A DNA stretch of 64,000 nucleotides from QQUJ01 sp050287605 (GTDB lineage: Bacteria; Pseudomonadota; Gammaproteobacteria; QQUJ01), in NCBI GenBank assembly GCA_050287605.1, contig JBNKCG010000119.1:39310-103309 (forward strand), read 5' to 3'. Below are positions 26,802 to 35,141 of this stretch, piece by piece. The translations under genes and the position numbers were made by a program. Under the pieces are notes generated by a model, which was not told where the DNA came from, did not search any database, and saw nothing but the letters and a program-made list of their open reading frames with translations. The stretch's first letter is position 1; each line of letters begins with the position of its first letter.

Positions 26802-29800
26802 ATGTCCAACTCCGAATACACCTCCGTCTTCGATCCCGAACTTCCCAGCAAGCCCGGCCAGTGCCTGACCTGGGGACGGCTGCCGGGCGCGGCCCCGGCG
26901 CTGGCCATCGCCAACGCGGCGCGCAGATTCCCGGGCCCGGTACTGGCGTTGGTGGACGATGCCGCGGACGTTGACCGCCTGGAGCGCGAACTGCAGGTCT
27001 TCGCCGCCGAACTGCCCATCCTCGCTTTCCCCGACTGGGAGACACTGCCCTACGACGTCTTTTCGCCCCACCCCGACATCGTGTCGCGCCGCCTGTGGAC
27101 GCTGAGCCGCCTGCCCGCCCTGGAACGGGGCATCCTGGTGGTCTCCATCAACAATCTGCTGCATCGCCTCGCGCCGCGCAGCTACCTGAGCGGCGCCAGC
27201 CTGGTGCTGGACGTAGGCGAGCGGCTGGATCTGGATGCCATGCGCGTGCGCCTGGAGGCGGGCGGCTATCACTGCGTGCCGCAGGTAGCGGAACACGGCG
27301 ATTTTGCGGTACGCGGCTCGCTGCTCGACCTCTACCCCAGCGGCGCACCGCTGCCCTACCGCATCGATCTGTTCGACGACGAAGTGGAGTCCATCCGCAC
27401 CTTCGATCCGGAGACCCAGCGCTCCCTGGACAAGGTAGACAAGGTCGAGCTGCTGCCGGCACGCGAGTTCCCCTTTACCGAAACGGCCATCCGCCAGTTC
27501 CGCCAAGCGTGGCGTAGCGCCTTCGAAGGCGATCCCCAGCGCAGCCAGATCTACCGCGAGGTAAGCAACGGCATCACGCCGGGCGGACTGGAGTACTACC
27601 TGCCGTTGTTCTTCGAAGCGACCGCCAGCCTCTTCGACTACCTGCCCGAGCACACCCTGCTGGTGGGACCGCAGACGCTGTTCGATAACGCTGAGGGCTT
27701 CTGGAACGAACTGCAGGCGCGCTACGAACAGCGCCGCCACGACATCGAACGCCCGCTGCTGCCGCCGCGGCGTCTGTTCGTCGAAGTGGACGAGTTGCGC
27801 CACCACTGCAAACGCTTCCCACGCATCGCCGAACAGAGCTTTGAGGCCACCGCCGCCGCCGCGGTCAACCACGCCGCCGCCGCGCCACCCGCCTTGGCCC
27901 TTCAGCCGCGCGCCGCGCGCCCCGCCGGGATGCTGCAGGATTTCGTCGCCGGTTTCGACGGGCGCATCCTCTTCGCCGCCGAGTCGCCCGGACGCCGCGA
28001 AGTGCTGCGCGACCTGCTGCGCGACTGGGGCATCGACGCCGCACCGGTCGCAGATTGGCCGGCCTTCGTCGAGAGCTCGGAAGCGGTGGCGCTCACCGTG
28101 GCGCCGCTGGAGCGCGCCCTGCTGCTGGAAGCGCCGCGCCTGGCGGTGGTCACCGAGCCGCAGATCTTCGGCGAGCGCGCCGCGCAGCCACGGCGTCGGC
28201 GCGACAAACAGCGCGACACCGACGCCATCGTGCGCAACCTCACCGAGCTGCAATTGGGCGCACCGGTGGTGCACGAAGAGCACGGCGTGGGACGTTATCT
28301 GGGGCTGGAACGCCTCACGGTAGGCGGCATGGAAGGCGAGTTCCTCAAACTGGAATACGCCGGTGGCGACAAGCTCTACGTGCCGGTGGCTGCACTACAC
28401 TTCATCAGCCGCTACACCGGCGCGGCACCGGAGGCCGCGCCGCTGCACAAGCTGGGTGGCGAACAGTGGGCCAAAGCCAAGCGCCGCGCCGCCGAACGGG
28501 TGCGCGACGTGGCGGCGGAACTGCTCGATCTCTACGCTCGCCGCGCCACCAGCAAAGGCCATGCGCTGCAACCGGTGGCAGACGAGTACGCCCAGTTTTC
28601 CGCCGCTTTCCCCTTCGAGGAGACCCCCGACCAGCAGGGCGCCATCGACGCCGTGCTGGAGGATCTGCAGCACGATCTGCCCATGGACCGGGTGGTGTGC
28701 GGCGACGTCGGTTTTGGCAAAACCGAGGTAGCGCTGCGCGCGGCTTTCATGGCCGCCACCGCTGGCAGGCAGGTGGCGGTGCTGGTGCCCACCACGCTGC
28801 TCGCCCAGCAACACTTCAACAACTTCAGCGACCGCTTCGCCGACTGGCCGGTGCGCATCGAGGTGCTGTCGCGCTTCAAGTCCAAGAAGCAGCAGGATGC
28901 CATCATGGCGGAACTGGCCAGCGGCAAGGTGGACATCGTCATCGGTACCCACAAGCTGCTGCAGGGTGGCATGAAGTTCAAAAACCTGGGATTGGTGATC
29001 ATCGACGAGGAGCACCGCTTCGGCGTGCGTCAGAAGGAGGCGTTCAAGAATCTGCGCGCCGACGTGCACGTGTTGACGCTCACCGCCACCCCCATCCCAC
29101 GCACCCTCAACATGGCGCTGTCCGGGCTGCGCGACCTGTCGCTGATCAGCACCCCACCGGCGCGGCGTACCGCCATCAAGACCTTCGTCAGCGAGTGGAA
29201 CGATGCGCTGCTGCAGGAGGCGTGCCTGCGTGAGATCAAGCGTGGCGGCCAGGTCTACTTTGTGCACAATCGTGTCGAGAGCATCGACAAAGTCGCCCAG
29301 CGCGTTGAGCAGCTGCTGCCCCAGGCCACGTTACGCGTCGCCCACGGCCAGATGCGCGAGAGCGAGCTGGAGCGCATCATGCTCGACTTCTACCACCGCC
29401 GCTTCAACATCCTGGTCTGCACCACCATCATCGAAAGCGGCATCGACGTCCCCACCGCCAACACCATCGTCATCGACCGCGCCGACCACTTGGGGCTGGC
29501 CCAGCTGCACCAGCTGCGCGGCCGCGTGGGACGCTCACACCACCGCGCCTACGCCTATCTGATCACGCCGCCGGCGCGCACCATGACCGCCGACGCGGTC
29601 AAGCGTCTGGAGGCCATCGAATCGCTGGAAGATCTGGGCGCCGGTTTCATGCTCGCCAGCCACGATCTGGAGATCCGCGGCGCCGGCGAGCTCCTCGGCG
29701 AGGAGCAGAGCGGCCAGATGCACGAGATCGGCTTCACCCTCTACATGGAGATGCTGGAGCGCGCCGTTGCAGCGCTCAAGTCGGGCCGCCAGCCGGAGCT

Positions 29801-30266
29801 GGAACAGCCGCTGCACCGCGGCGCCGAGGTGGAGCTGGGAGTGCCGGCACTGATCCCCGAGGACTACCTGCCCGACGTTCACGCCCGCCTGGTGCTCTAC
29901 AAACGCATCGCCAGCGCCGCCAACGACGACGAGCTGCGCGACATGCAGGTGGAGATGATCGACCGTTTCGGCCTGCTGCCCGAGCCGCTGAAACGACTGT
30001 TCGAGGTAACCCGGCTCAAGCTCAAGGCGCAGGTCCTGGGGGTCAGCAAAATCGAGGCGGGGGCCGCGGGTGGGCGTTTCAGCTTTATCGACAAACCGGA
30101 CATCGACCCGCTGCGTGTGATCCAGCTCATCCAAACCCGGCCCGATGTGTATAAAATGGATGCCCAGCAACGGCTGCGCTTTATCCAGGATCTGAGCGAT
30201 CCCACGCTGCGCGTGCAGGTCATCGACGATCTGCTCGACAGCCTGGCGCAACAAGCCGCGGCATAG
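26802..30266 (+). CDS. mfd: Transcription-repair coupling factor Mfd
   Basis: A 1154-residue translocase that removes stalled RNA polymerase at lesions and recruits UvrA. ATG 26802 is chosen; an in-frame TTG three codons earlier is less likely. N-terminal UvrB-like module (FPDWETLPYDVFSPHPDIVS), RNA polymerase interaction domain near 480-560 (VHEEHGVGRYLGLERL), then the RecG-like motor: Walker A GDVGFGKTEVA near 634, DEEHRFGVRQKE near 734, TATPIPRTLNMALSG, QLRGRVGRSHHRAYAY, and the C-terminal TRCF domain. Length is normal. The gene is bracketed by two inverted-repeat elements together with csiV. Confidence 0.97.
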   Translation: MSNSEYTSVFDPELPSKPGQCLTWGRLPGAAPALAIANAARRFPGPVLALVDDAADVDRLERELQVFAAELPILAFPDWETLPYDVFSPHPDIVSRRLWTLSRLPALERGILVVSINNLLHRLAPRSYLSGASLVLDVGERLDLDAMRVRLEAGGYHCVPQVAEHGDFAVRGSLLDLYPSGAPLPYRIDLFDDEVESIRTFDPETQRSLDKVDKVELLPAREFPFTETAIRQFRQAWRSAFEGDPQRSQIYREVSNGITPGGLEYYLPLFFEATASLFDYLPEHTLLVGPQTLFDNAEGFWNELQARYEQRRHDIERPLLPPRRLFVEVDELRHHCKRFPRIAEQSFEATAAAAVNHAAAAPPALALQPRAARPAGMLQDFVAGFDGRILFAAESPGRREVLRDLLRDWGIDAAPVADWPAFVESSEAVALTVAPLERALLLEAPRLAVVTEPQIFGERAAQPRRRRDKQRDTDAIVRNLTELQLGAPVVHEEHGVGRYLGLERLTVGGMEGEFLKLEYAGGDKLYVPVAALHFISRYTGAAPEAAPLHKLGGEQWAKAKRRAAERVRDVAAELLDLYARRATSKGHALQPVADEYAQFSAAFPFEETPDQQGAIDAVLEDLQHDLPMDRVVCGDVGFGKTEVALRAAFMAATAGRQVAVLVPTTLLAQQHFNNFSDRFADWPVRIEVLSRFKSKKQQDAIMAELASGKVDIVIGTHKLLQGGMKFKNLGLVIIDEEHRFGVRQKEAFKNLRADVHVLTLTATPIPRTLNMALSGLRDLSLISTPPARRTAIKTFVSEWNDALLQEACLREIKRGGQVYFVHNRVESIDKVAQRVEQLLPQATLRVAHGQMRESELERIMLDFYHRRFNILVCTTIIESGIDVPTANTIVIDRADHLGLAQLHQLRGRVGRSHHRAYAYLITPPARTMTADAVKRLEAIESLEDLGAGFMLASHDLEIRGAGELLGEEQSGQMHEIGFTLYMEMLERAVAALKSGRQPELEQPLHRGAEVELGVPALIPEDYLPDVHARLVLYKRIASAANDDELRDMQVEMIDRFGLLPEPLKRLFEVTRLKLKAQVLGVSKIEAGAAGGRFSFIDKPDIDPLRVIQLIQTRPDVYKMDAQQRLRFIQDLSDPTLRVQVIDDLLDSLAQQAAA

Positions 30267-30291
30267 GCCCACTCAAGGAATCCCTGCCCCC

Positions 30292-31248
30292 ATGATCCAA
30301 CGCGTTTTGCTGCTACTCATTGCCACGCTGGCGGCGCTCCCCGCGTCGGCGCAGGAATCCGAGCCGCGTTGGTACCAAGTGGAGATCGTCGTCTTTCTCA
30401 ACCAGACCGCCGCCCAGGTGACCCGTGAAGAGTGGTCGCGCGATCCCGGCCGACCGGATCTGCACGATGCGGTGACGCTGCAGCCCATCCCGGAGGCGGC
30501 GGCGGGCCTGGTGCCGTTCCAGTTGCTGCCGCCCGAGGATCTGGAACTCGGTGCACTGGCGGAGAAACTGCAGCGTTCGGGACACTACCGCCCGTTGTTG
30601 CACACCGGCTGGCGCGAACCGGTGGCGGAGAACCAAAGCGAGTTCCCCCCGGTGCGCATCGAGGTGCCGCTGCAACCGCCTGCACCCGACGCGGCAACGC
30701 TCGCTGCCGAAGCGCAGCCGACGGCGGACACGCCCGCCACCGCGCCGGGTGAGCCGCCGTCGCTGTCCCCTATTGGCGAGGCCGCCGCTGCGGAAGCCGC
30801 TCCGCTGGTGCCGGGTATCGAGGGCATCATCCGCCTGCGGGTCTCTCGCTACCTGCACCTGGACGTCGACCTGCTGTACAGCAAGGAGATGGCGCTGCCG
30901 CCGGAGATGATGCGCGCGCGCCAAGCGGCGGGTGGCATCGCGCCACTCAGCAGCGAAACCTCACCCGCGGCCCTGCAGGAGCCGTCGCTGGGATCCAACC
31001 TGATGGTCGATTTTCTGGGGATGCCGAGTACCTACCTGCAGTCGTACCGCCTCAACGAGGACCGCCGGCTGCGCCGCGACGAACTGCACTACTTCGATCA
31101 CCCCATGTTCGGCGTACTGGCCAAGGTCTCGGCCTACGAACTGCCCGCCGCCGAAGCCGTCCCCGCCGTTGCTCCGGCCCAACCGGTGCAGCCCCCCGTC
31201 CCCGTCACCAACCCCGGCAAGGCGACCGCGCAGCCGTTGCGTCAATAG
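30292..31248 (+). CDS. csiV: CsiV family protein
   Basis: A 318-residue secreted protein with AAGGAA upstream and a signal peptide ending ALPASAQES. The conserved RWYQVEIVVFLNQTA opening and the later LQRSGHYRPLLHTGWREP, GIIRLRVSRYLHLDVDLLY and YRLNEDRRLRRDELHYFDHP segments are the CsiV pattern (PF10972). In Shewanella, CsiV binds peptidoglycan and is needed for LOS-independent growth and cell-wall regulation; a periplasmic role is likely here. A low-complexity Ala/Pro-rich stretch near 125-170 and a proline-rich tail separate the domains. It follows mfd by 25 bp, an arrangement I know from Pseudomonas. Confidence 0.88.
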   Translation: MIQRVLLLLIATLAALPASAQESEPRWYQVEIVVFLNQTAAQVTREEWSRDPGRPDLHDAVTLQPIPEAAAGLVPFQLLPPEDLELGALAEKLQRSGHYRPLLHTGWREPVAENQSEFPPVRIEVPLQPPAPDAATLAAEAQPTADTPATAPGEPPSLSPIGEAAAAEAAPLVPGIEGIIRLRVSRYLHLDVDLLYSKEMALPPEMMRARQAAGGIAPLSSETSPAALQEPSLGSNLMVDFLGMPSTYLQSYRLNEDRRLRRDELHYFDHPMFGVLAKVSAYELPAAEAVPAVAPAQPVQPPVPVTNPGKATAQPLRQ

Positions 31249-31256
31249 AAAGCTTC

Positions 31257-31394
31257 ACCACGAAGTACACAAAGTTACTGAATAAAACCCATGAGTGGTT
31301 TGCCGTGACGGCCCGTGAAGCCGCCACCGCTTACGTGGCCGCCATCCCCCCAATTTTGGGGTTATTACTTCGTGTACTTTGTGTACTTCGTGGT
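31257..31394. repeat. Inverted-repeat element, copy B (between csiV and thioinosine phosphorylase)
   Basis: A 138-bp unit with a perfect 19-bp terminal inverted repeat: ACCACGAAGTACACAAAGT (31257-31275) and ACTTTGTGTACTTCGTGGT (31376-31394). The ends match those of copy A at 26645-26768 apart from single bases, while the interior is different (it contains a GC-rich GTGGCCGCC stretch and CCCCAATTTTGGGG). It starts 8 bp after csiV and ends 17 bp before the stop of the convergent phosphorylase gene, so it may act as a bidirectional 3' hairpin. Confidence 0.75.
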
Positions 31395-31411
31395 AAAAAT
31401 GTTCTTGCAGC

Positions 31412-32152
31412 TTACAGCGTCGGAATCACTTCCGTCAGCAGCCGCTTCACCTTCTCCATCCCCGATTTCAGGTTGCGATCGATGTCTTCCATGGTGATGG
31501 TGCCCGGCGCACGCCCCGCGGCCCAGTTGGCCACCACGGCACAGGTGGCGTACTCCAGTTCCAACTCGCGGGCCAGCGCCGCTTCCGGCATGCCGGTCAT
31601 GCCGACGACGTCGCAGCCGTCGCGCTCCAACCGCCGGATCTCGGCGGCGCTCTCCAGGCGCGGTCCCTGCGTGGCACCGTAGACGCCGTTCTCAACGGCA
31701 TCGATGCCGGCCTGACGCGCACCGGTGATCAGCAATTGGCGCAGCGACTCGGTGTAGGGATAGGTGAAGTCGATATGCGTGACTTCCGAAAGGTCGGTTT
31801 CGAAAAACGTGCTTGCCCGCCCCCAGGTGTAGTCGATGATCTGGTCGGGAAAGGCAATCTGTCCGGGCGCCATGTCGGAACGGATGCCGCCTACGGCTGC
31901 CACGGCGACGACGCGTTTGACGCCGATGTGCTTCAGCGCCCAAAGGTTGGCGCGGAAGTTGACCTTGTGCGGCGGGATGGTGTGGGCCGAACCGTGGCGC
32001 GGCAGAAACACCACTTCGTGGCCCTGCAGCGCGCCGCGGCGCAGCGCCGCCGACGGCGGACCGTAGGGCGTGTTGACTACCTCTTTGCCGGTCTGCTCAA
32101 GATTGCTGAGCGAGTTGAGACCGGTACCGCCGATAATCGCCACTTCCGCCAT
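31412..32152 (-). CDS. S-methyl-5'-thioinosine phosphorylase (MTAP/PNP family)
   Basis: A 246-residue purine nucleoside phosphorylase from ATG 32152, with TGAGGAT upstream. Family II features: IIGGTGLNSL near the start, FLPRHGSAHTIPPHKVNFRA, VAAVGGI, PDQIIDYTWGR, GVYGATQGPRLESAAEI and GMTGMPEAALARELELEYA. The closest relative I know is the Pseudomonas enzyme that prefers methylthioinosine over methylthioadenosine, releasing hypoxanthine. The gene starts 12 bp after the hypoxanthine phosphoribosyltransferase gene, so one operon product makes hypoxanthine and the other salvages it. A specificity towards methylthioadenosine cannot be excluded from sequence. Confidence 0.88.
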   Translation of the reverse strand: MAEVAIIGGTGLNSLSNLEQTGKEVVNTPYGPPSAALRRGALQGHEVVFLPRHGSAHTIPPHKVNFRANLWALKHIGVKRVVAVAAVGGIRSDMAPGQIAFPDQIIDYTWGRASTFFETDLSEVTHIDFTYPYTESLRQLLITGARQAGIDAVENGVYGATQGPRLESAAEIRRLERDGCDVVGMTGMPEAALARELELEYATCAVVANWAAGRAPGTITMEDIDRNLKSGMEKVKRLLTEVIPTL

Positions 32153-32163
32153 TGATCCAATCC

Positions 32164-32718
32164 TCAACTGTCGCGCAAGGCGTAGATGCCCGCTGCGCTG
32201 CGTAGATAGTCCTTGTAGTCCATGCCGTAGCCGAAGACGTAGCGGTCGGGCACATCGAGTCCCGAGTAATCGACACGAATCTCCGCCGGGCGCCGGTCGT
32301 GCAACTTGGTGACCAGTGCCGCGCTGCGCACCTCGGCCGCGCCTTCCGCGCGTAGATACTCGACGATGGCCTGCAGGGTGAGCCCCTCGTCGAGGATGTC
32401 GTCCACCACCAGGACGCAACGGTCGCGCACCGCGACGCTGGGGCGCGTCAGCCAGTAGAGGCTGCCGCCGCGTACGCCGCCGCGGTAGCGGGTGGCGTGC
32501 AGGTAGTCGTATTGGAAGGGAAACTGCAGCCGCTCCACCAGTTTGGAGGCAGGCAGCATACCGCCCAACATCACGCACAGCAGCAACGGATCACGATCCT
32601 GGAGATCGCGCGCGATGGCGGCGGCCATGCGATCCAACGCCGCCTCCACCTCATCGCGCGTGAACAGGCACTCGGCCTCTGCGGCCACTCGACGCACCTC
32701 ATCCAGTATCGCGCTCAT
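32164..32718 (-). CDS. Hypoxanthine-guanine phosphoribosyltransferase
   Basis: A 184-residue PRTase. ATG 32718 has GGAG six bases upstream and is preferred over the in-frame ATG at 32724. The PRPP loop CVLVVDDILDEGLTL near residues 100-114, the LCVMLGGMLPASKL loop and the C-terminal DVPDRYVFGYGMDYKDYLR match the family. It makes IMP or GMP from hypoxanthine or guanine and PRPP in the cytoplasm. It is the first gene of a two-gene purine salvage operon with the thioinosine phosphorylase. Confidence 0.9.
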   Translation of the reverse strand: MSAILDEVRRVAAEAECLFTRDEVEAALDRMAAAIARDLQDRDPLLLCVMLGGMLPASKLVERLQFPFQYDYLHATRYRGGVRGGSLYWLTRPSVAVRDRCVLVVDDILDEGLTLQAIVEYLRAEGAAEVRSAALVTKLHDRRPAEIRVDYSGLDVPDRYVFGYGMDYKDYLRSAAGIYALRDS

Positions 32719-32823
32719 GCGCATCTCCGGCTCAACGGCTCAAAGGGGGCGATTATAGAGAGAGGATCGCAGCGAGGCCATACAACGGGGACCGCGATCA
32801 AGGTGAGCCTATCGACACTCCGG

Positions 32824-33240
32824 TCAAGCGGCACTCAACTGGTACAAATGCGCAGCGCAACCGGCGCGGCAATCGGTGGCCCCGAAGCCGCGCACCGGCA
32901 CGCTGACGCCGGTCGTTTCCGCCAGCGTGCGCGACACGGCGCATTCGTTGGACCCGGGCAGCAGCTCCGCATCGGCAATGCGGGCGTAGCGATGGCTCAG
33001 TAGCGCGTCGATATGCCAGTGGCCGCTTCCGGGCTTGTGCTGTGCCGTGCGTAGATGGCGTGCCACGCGCTGGCGCAATCCGCGCCGTGCGCTGCCCACA
33101 TAGCAGTAACGCCCCGCCTCCAATCGCACCTTTCCCAACCGACCGGGTACGATGATAGCGGGACGCGTCAGAGTGATCAGTAGACAGTAGGCACCGCTGT
33201 TGCTGCACTCGTCGCCGACGCTGCCCGGCGGACGCGTCAC
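32824..33240 (-). CDS. DUF123 (GIY-YIG-like) family protein
   Basis: A 138-residue protein starting at GTG 33240, which overlaps the PilZ gene stop as GTGA. The segment GAYCLLITLTRPAIIVPGRL, then GRYCYVGSARRGLRQRVARH, a HWHIDALLSH motif and the C-terminal GFGATDCRAGCAAHLYQL are the DUF123 pattern, related to GIY-YIG nucleases. Some archaeal members are fused to endonuclease III, so a nucleic-acid role is suspected but unproven. The overlap with a PilZ gene implies coupled translation. Confidence 0.82.
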   Translation of the reverse strand: MTRPPGSVGDECSNSGAYCLLITLTRPAIIVPGRLGKVRLEAGRYCYVGSARRGLRQRVARHLRTAQHKPGSGHWHIDALLSHRYARIADAELLPGSNECAVSRTLAETTGVSVPVRGFGATDCRAGCAAHLYQLSAA

Positions 33241-33644
33241 GCGGGAAAGTCTTCCGCGTGGCGTTCGATCCACTCCACTGCCGCTTGCTCTCCGCTCAGG
33301 CGCCGCCCCTCCTTGCTCTGCACTTCGTGTTTGTAGTGCTCGATCTGGCACGCCTGCTCAACCATGCGCACGGCGAAATCGGTCTCCTCGTCGCGGAAAC
33401 GTACGCCGATTTCGTAATCCCCGTCCGCGGCAACACACCACACCACGACGCCGTCGGCCTCAAAGGGCAGGCCATGCAGCGCGATGGTGATGTGCAGGAT
33501 AGTGCCGACGGCGAGTGCATCGGCGTTGCGAAAACAGAGGCCGCCGTGGCCCACGTTGCGCATCAGTTCGCGGCCGCCCCACGAACGGTCGGCGAGGCAG
33601 TAGCGCAGCGGTATGTCGGTGGGATGTCTGAGGTAGTGGCGCAT
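33237..33644 (-). CDS. PilZ domain protein
   Basis: A 135-residue single PilZ domain. It begins MRHYLRHPTDIPLRYCLADR; the RHP segment is the position of the c-di-GMP-binding RxxxR element (here the R/H pattern is partly changed: RHPTDIPLRY), followed by MRNVGHGGLCFRN, which corresponds to the D/NxSxxG motif with NVGHGG. Because two positions differ from consensus, binding of c-di-GMP is uncertain. It overlaps DUF123. An ATG five codons upstream (33659) is possible. Confidence 0.82.
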   Translation of the reverse strand: MRHYLRHPTDIPLRYCLADRSWGGRELMRNVGHGGLCFRNADALAVGTILHITIALHGLPFEADGVVVWCVAADGDYEIGVRFRDEETDFAVRMVEQACQIEHYKHEVQSKEGRRLSGEQAAVEWIERHAEDFPA

Positions 33645-33722
33645 GGGGTGTCGGCACAATCCGTGTCCGCCTCCGTGGGTATTTATCCCTAAGACTAGCT
33701 CACCGTACCGCCGACGCCTGCG

Positions 33723-35045
33723 TCAGCTCCCCGGCTCTTTGGAGAGCCGCTTGCGCAGCCGCCCCACACCGAAGAACACCGCCGCCACTACCAAGGGGAT
33801 GGAAGCGCCGGTCACCAAATCGGTGTCAATAGCCAAACCCGCCGCCTTGAGCGCCTTGGCGAGATACCCCACCAGCCCCACCGAGTAGTAGCTCAGCACC
33901 ACCACCGACAGCCCTTCCACGGTCTCCTGCAGACGCAACTGCAGGTGGGCGCGGCGGTCCATGGAGGCCAGCAGATCGCGGTTCTGTTGCTCCAACGCCA
34001 CGTTGACCCGGGCTCGCAGCAGGCTGCCGGCCCGCCCCACGCGGTCGGCCAGCCCGGCCAAGCGTTCGCTGACCGACTCGCAGGTACGCATCGCCGGCGC
34101 CAGACGGCGCTCCATGAACTCGGAAAAGGTCTGGATACCCTGGACGCGCTCTTCGCGCAGTTCGCTGATGCGCCGCGAGGCCAGCGCGTAGTACGCCCGC
34201 GCCGCGCTGAAACGGTAGTCGGTGGCCGAGGCGATGCGCTCCACCTGCGCCGCCAAGCGCGACAGCTCCGCCAACAGCTGCTGCTCGTCCTCCAGCGCGT
34301 GGATCTCGGTGATGCGCTGGGTGAGCGCGACCAACTGCTCGTCGATGCGCGTCACATCGCGGCCGTAGCGCCGCGCCTCGGGAAAGGCCAACAGCGCCAG
34401 GATGCGATAGGCTTCGATCTCCACCAGGCGCTGCACCAGGCGTCCCACCTGCCGCACGCGTAGATCGAGATCCTCCACCAACAGGCGGCTAAACCCGTCG
34501 CTGTGGAGACGAAAATCGGTCCACGCCTTGGCCGCTCCGCCGGCCACCACGCTGCCAGCCACGGTGTTGCCGCTGAACAGCGGGGCCAGTTCGGCCAGTT
34601 CACGCGCCCCGTTGCGGCGATCCTCTACCGCCACGTGGATGGCCACCAGCGCCTCGCCGGGCAGTTTTGCCAGCCAATCGGCGGGCACCTCGTCGATCAC
34701 CGGCGCGGCGAAGGGCTGCGCAAACTCGCCCAGTTTGATGAACCCGTAGGAAGAGAACTCCGTATGGCGCTCCCAGCGCAGGCGAAATACCCCGAGATCG
34801 ACGCTTACATGCGAGGCCCCTTCAGGCGGGCCAGCAACGCCGTAGCGACGGCACAGCTCGCACACCGCCTCCCACTCGGTGCGCGCCGCGGCCTCACCCG
34901 AATGCAAGGCGACAAACGAGGCGCGCGCCGGTGGGGGCATCATCTCGTAGGGACGCGCGTGCATCTCGTCGGTGAGTGTGCGGCGTAGCGGGTGTTCGCC
35001 GACGCCGGGTAACAGCTCGGCGGCGCAGGGTTCGGTAAAGCTCAT
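33723..35045 (-). CDS. DUF3422 family protein
   Basis: A 440-residue protein whose N-terminal HPLRRTLTDEMHARPYEMMPPPARA motif and SHVSVDLGVFRLRWERHTEF block are typical of DUF3422. A long helical, coiled-coil-prone middle (about 215-370) leads to two hydrophobic segments near the C-terminus (VEGLSVVVLSYYSVGLVGYL and GASIPLVVAAVFFGVGRL), so it is probably a membrane-anchored protein with a large cytoplasmic part. The function is not known. It is divergent from the hydrolase gene, 96 bp apart. Confidence 0.88.
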   Translation of the reverse strand: MSFTEPCAAELLPGVGEHPLRRTLTDEMHARPYEMMPPPARASFVALHSGEAAARTEWEAVCELCRRYGVAGPPEGASHVSVDLGVFRLRWERHTEFSSYGFIKLGEFAQPFAAPVIDEVPADWLAKLPGEALVAIHVAVEDRRNGARELAELAPLFSGNTVAGSVVAGGAAKAWTDFRLHSDGFSRLLVEDLDLRVRQVGRLVQRLVEIEAYRILALLAFPEARRYGRDVTRIDEQLVALTQRITEIHALEDEQQLLAELSRLAAQVERIASATDYRFSAARAYYALASRRISELREERVQGIQTFSEFMERRLAPAMRTCESVSERLAGLADRVGRAGSLLRARVNVALEQQNRDLLASMDRRAHLQLRLQETVEGLSVVVLSYYSVGLVGYLAKALKAAGLAIDTDLVTGASIPLVVAAVFFGVGRLRKRLSKEPGS

Positions 35046-35141
35046 CGGTCGATCGTTATCCGTCGGTTGCAGGCTGGGGCGATTCTACCGCGGGTGGGTT
35101 ACGATAGCCGCCCCCGACCGAGCGGACCGACGACGTTATCC

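Noticed and set aside
25992..28283. 763-codon minus-strand open frame opposite moeA and mfd
   Set aside because: Its sequence is the antisense of two strongly conserved genes and has no recognisable motif; high GC third positions keep such frames open.
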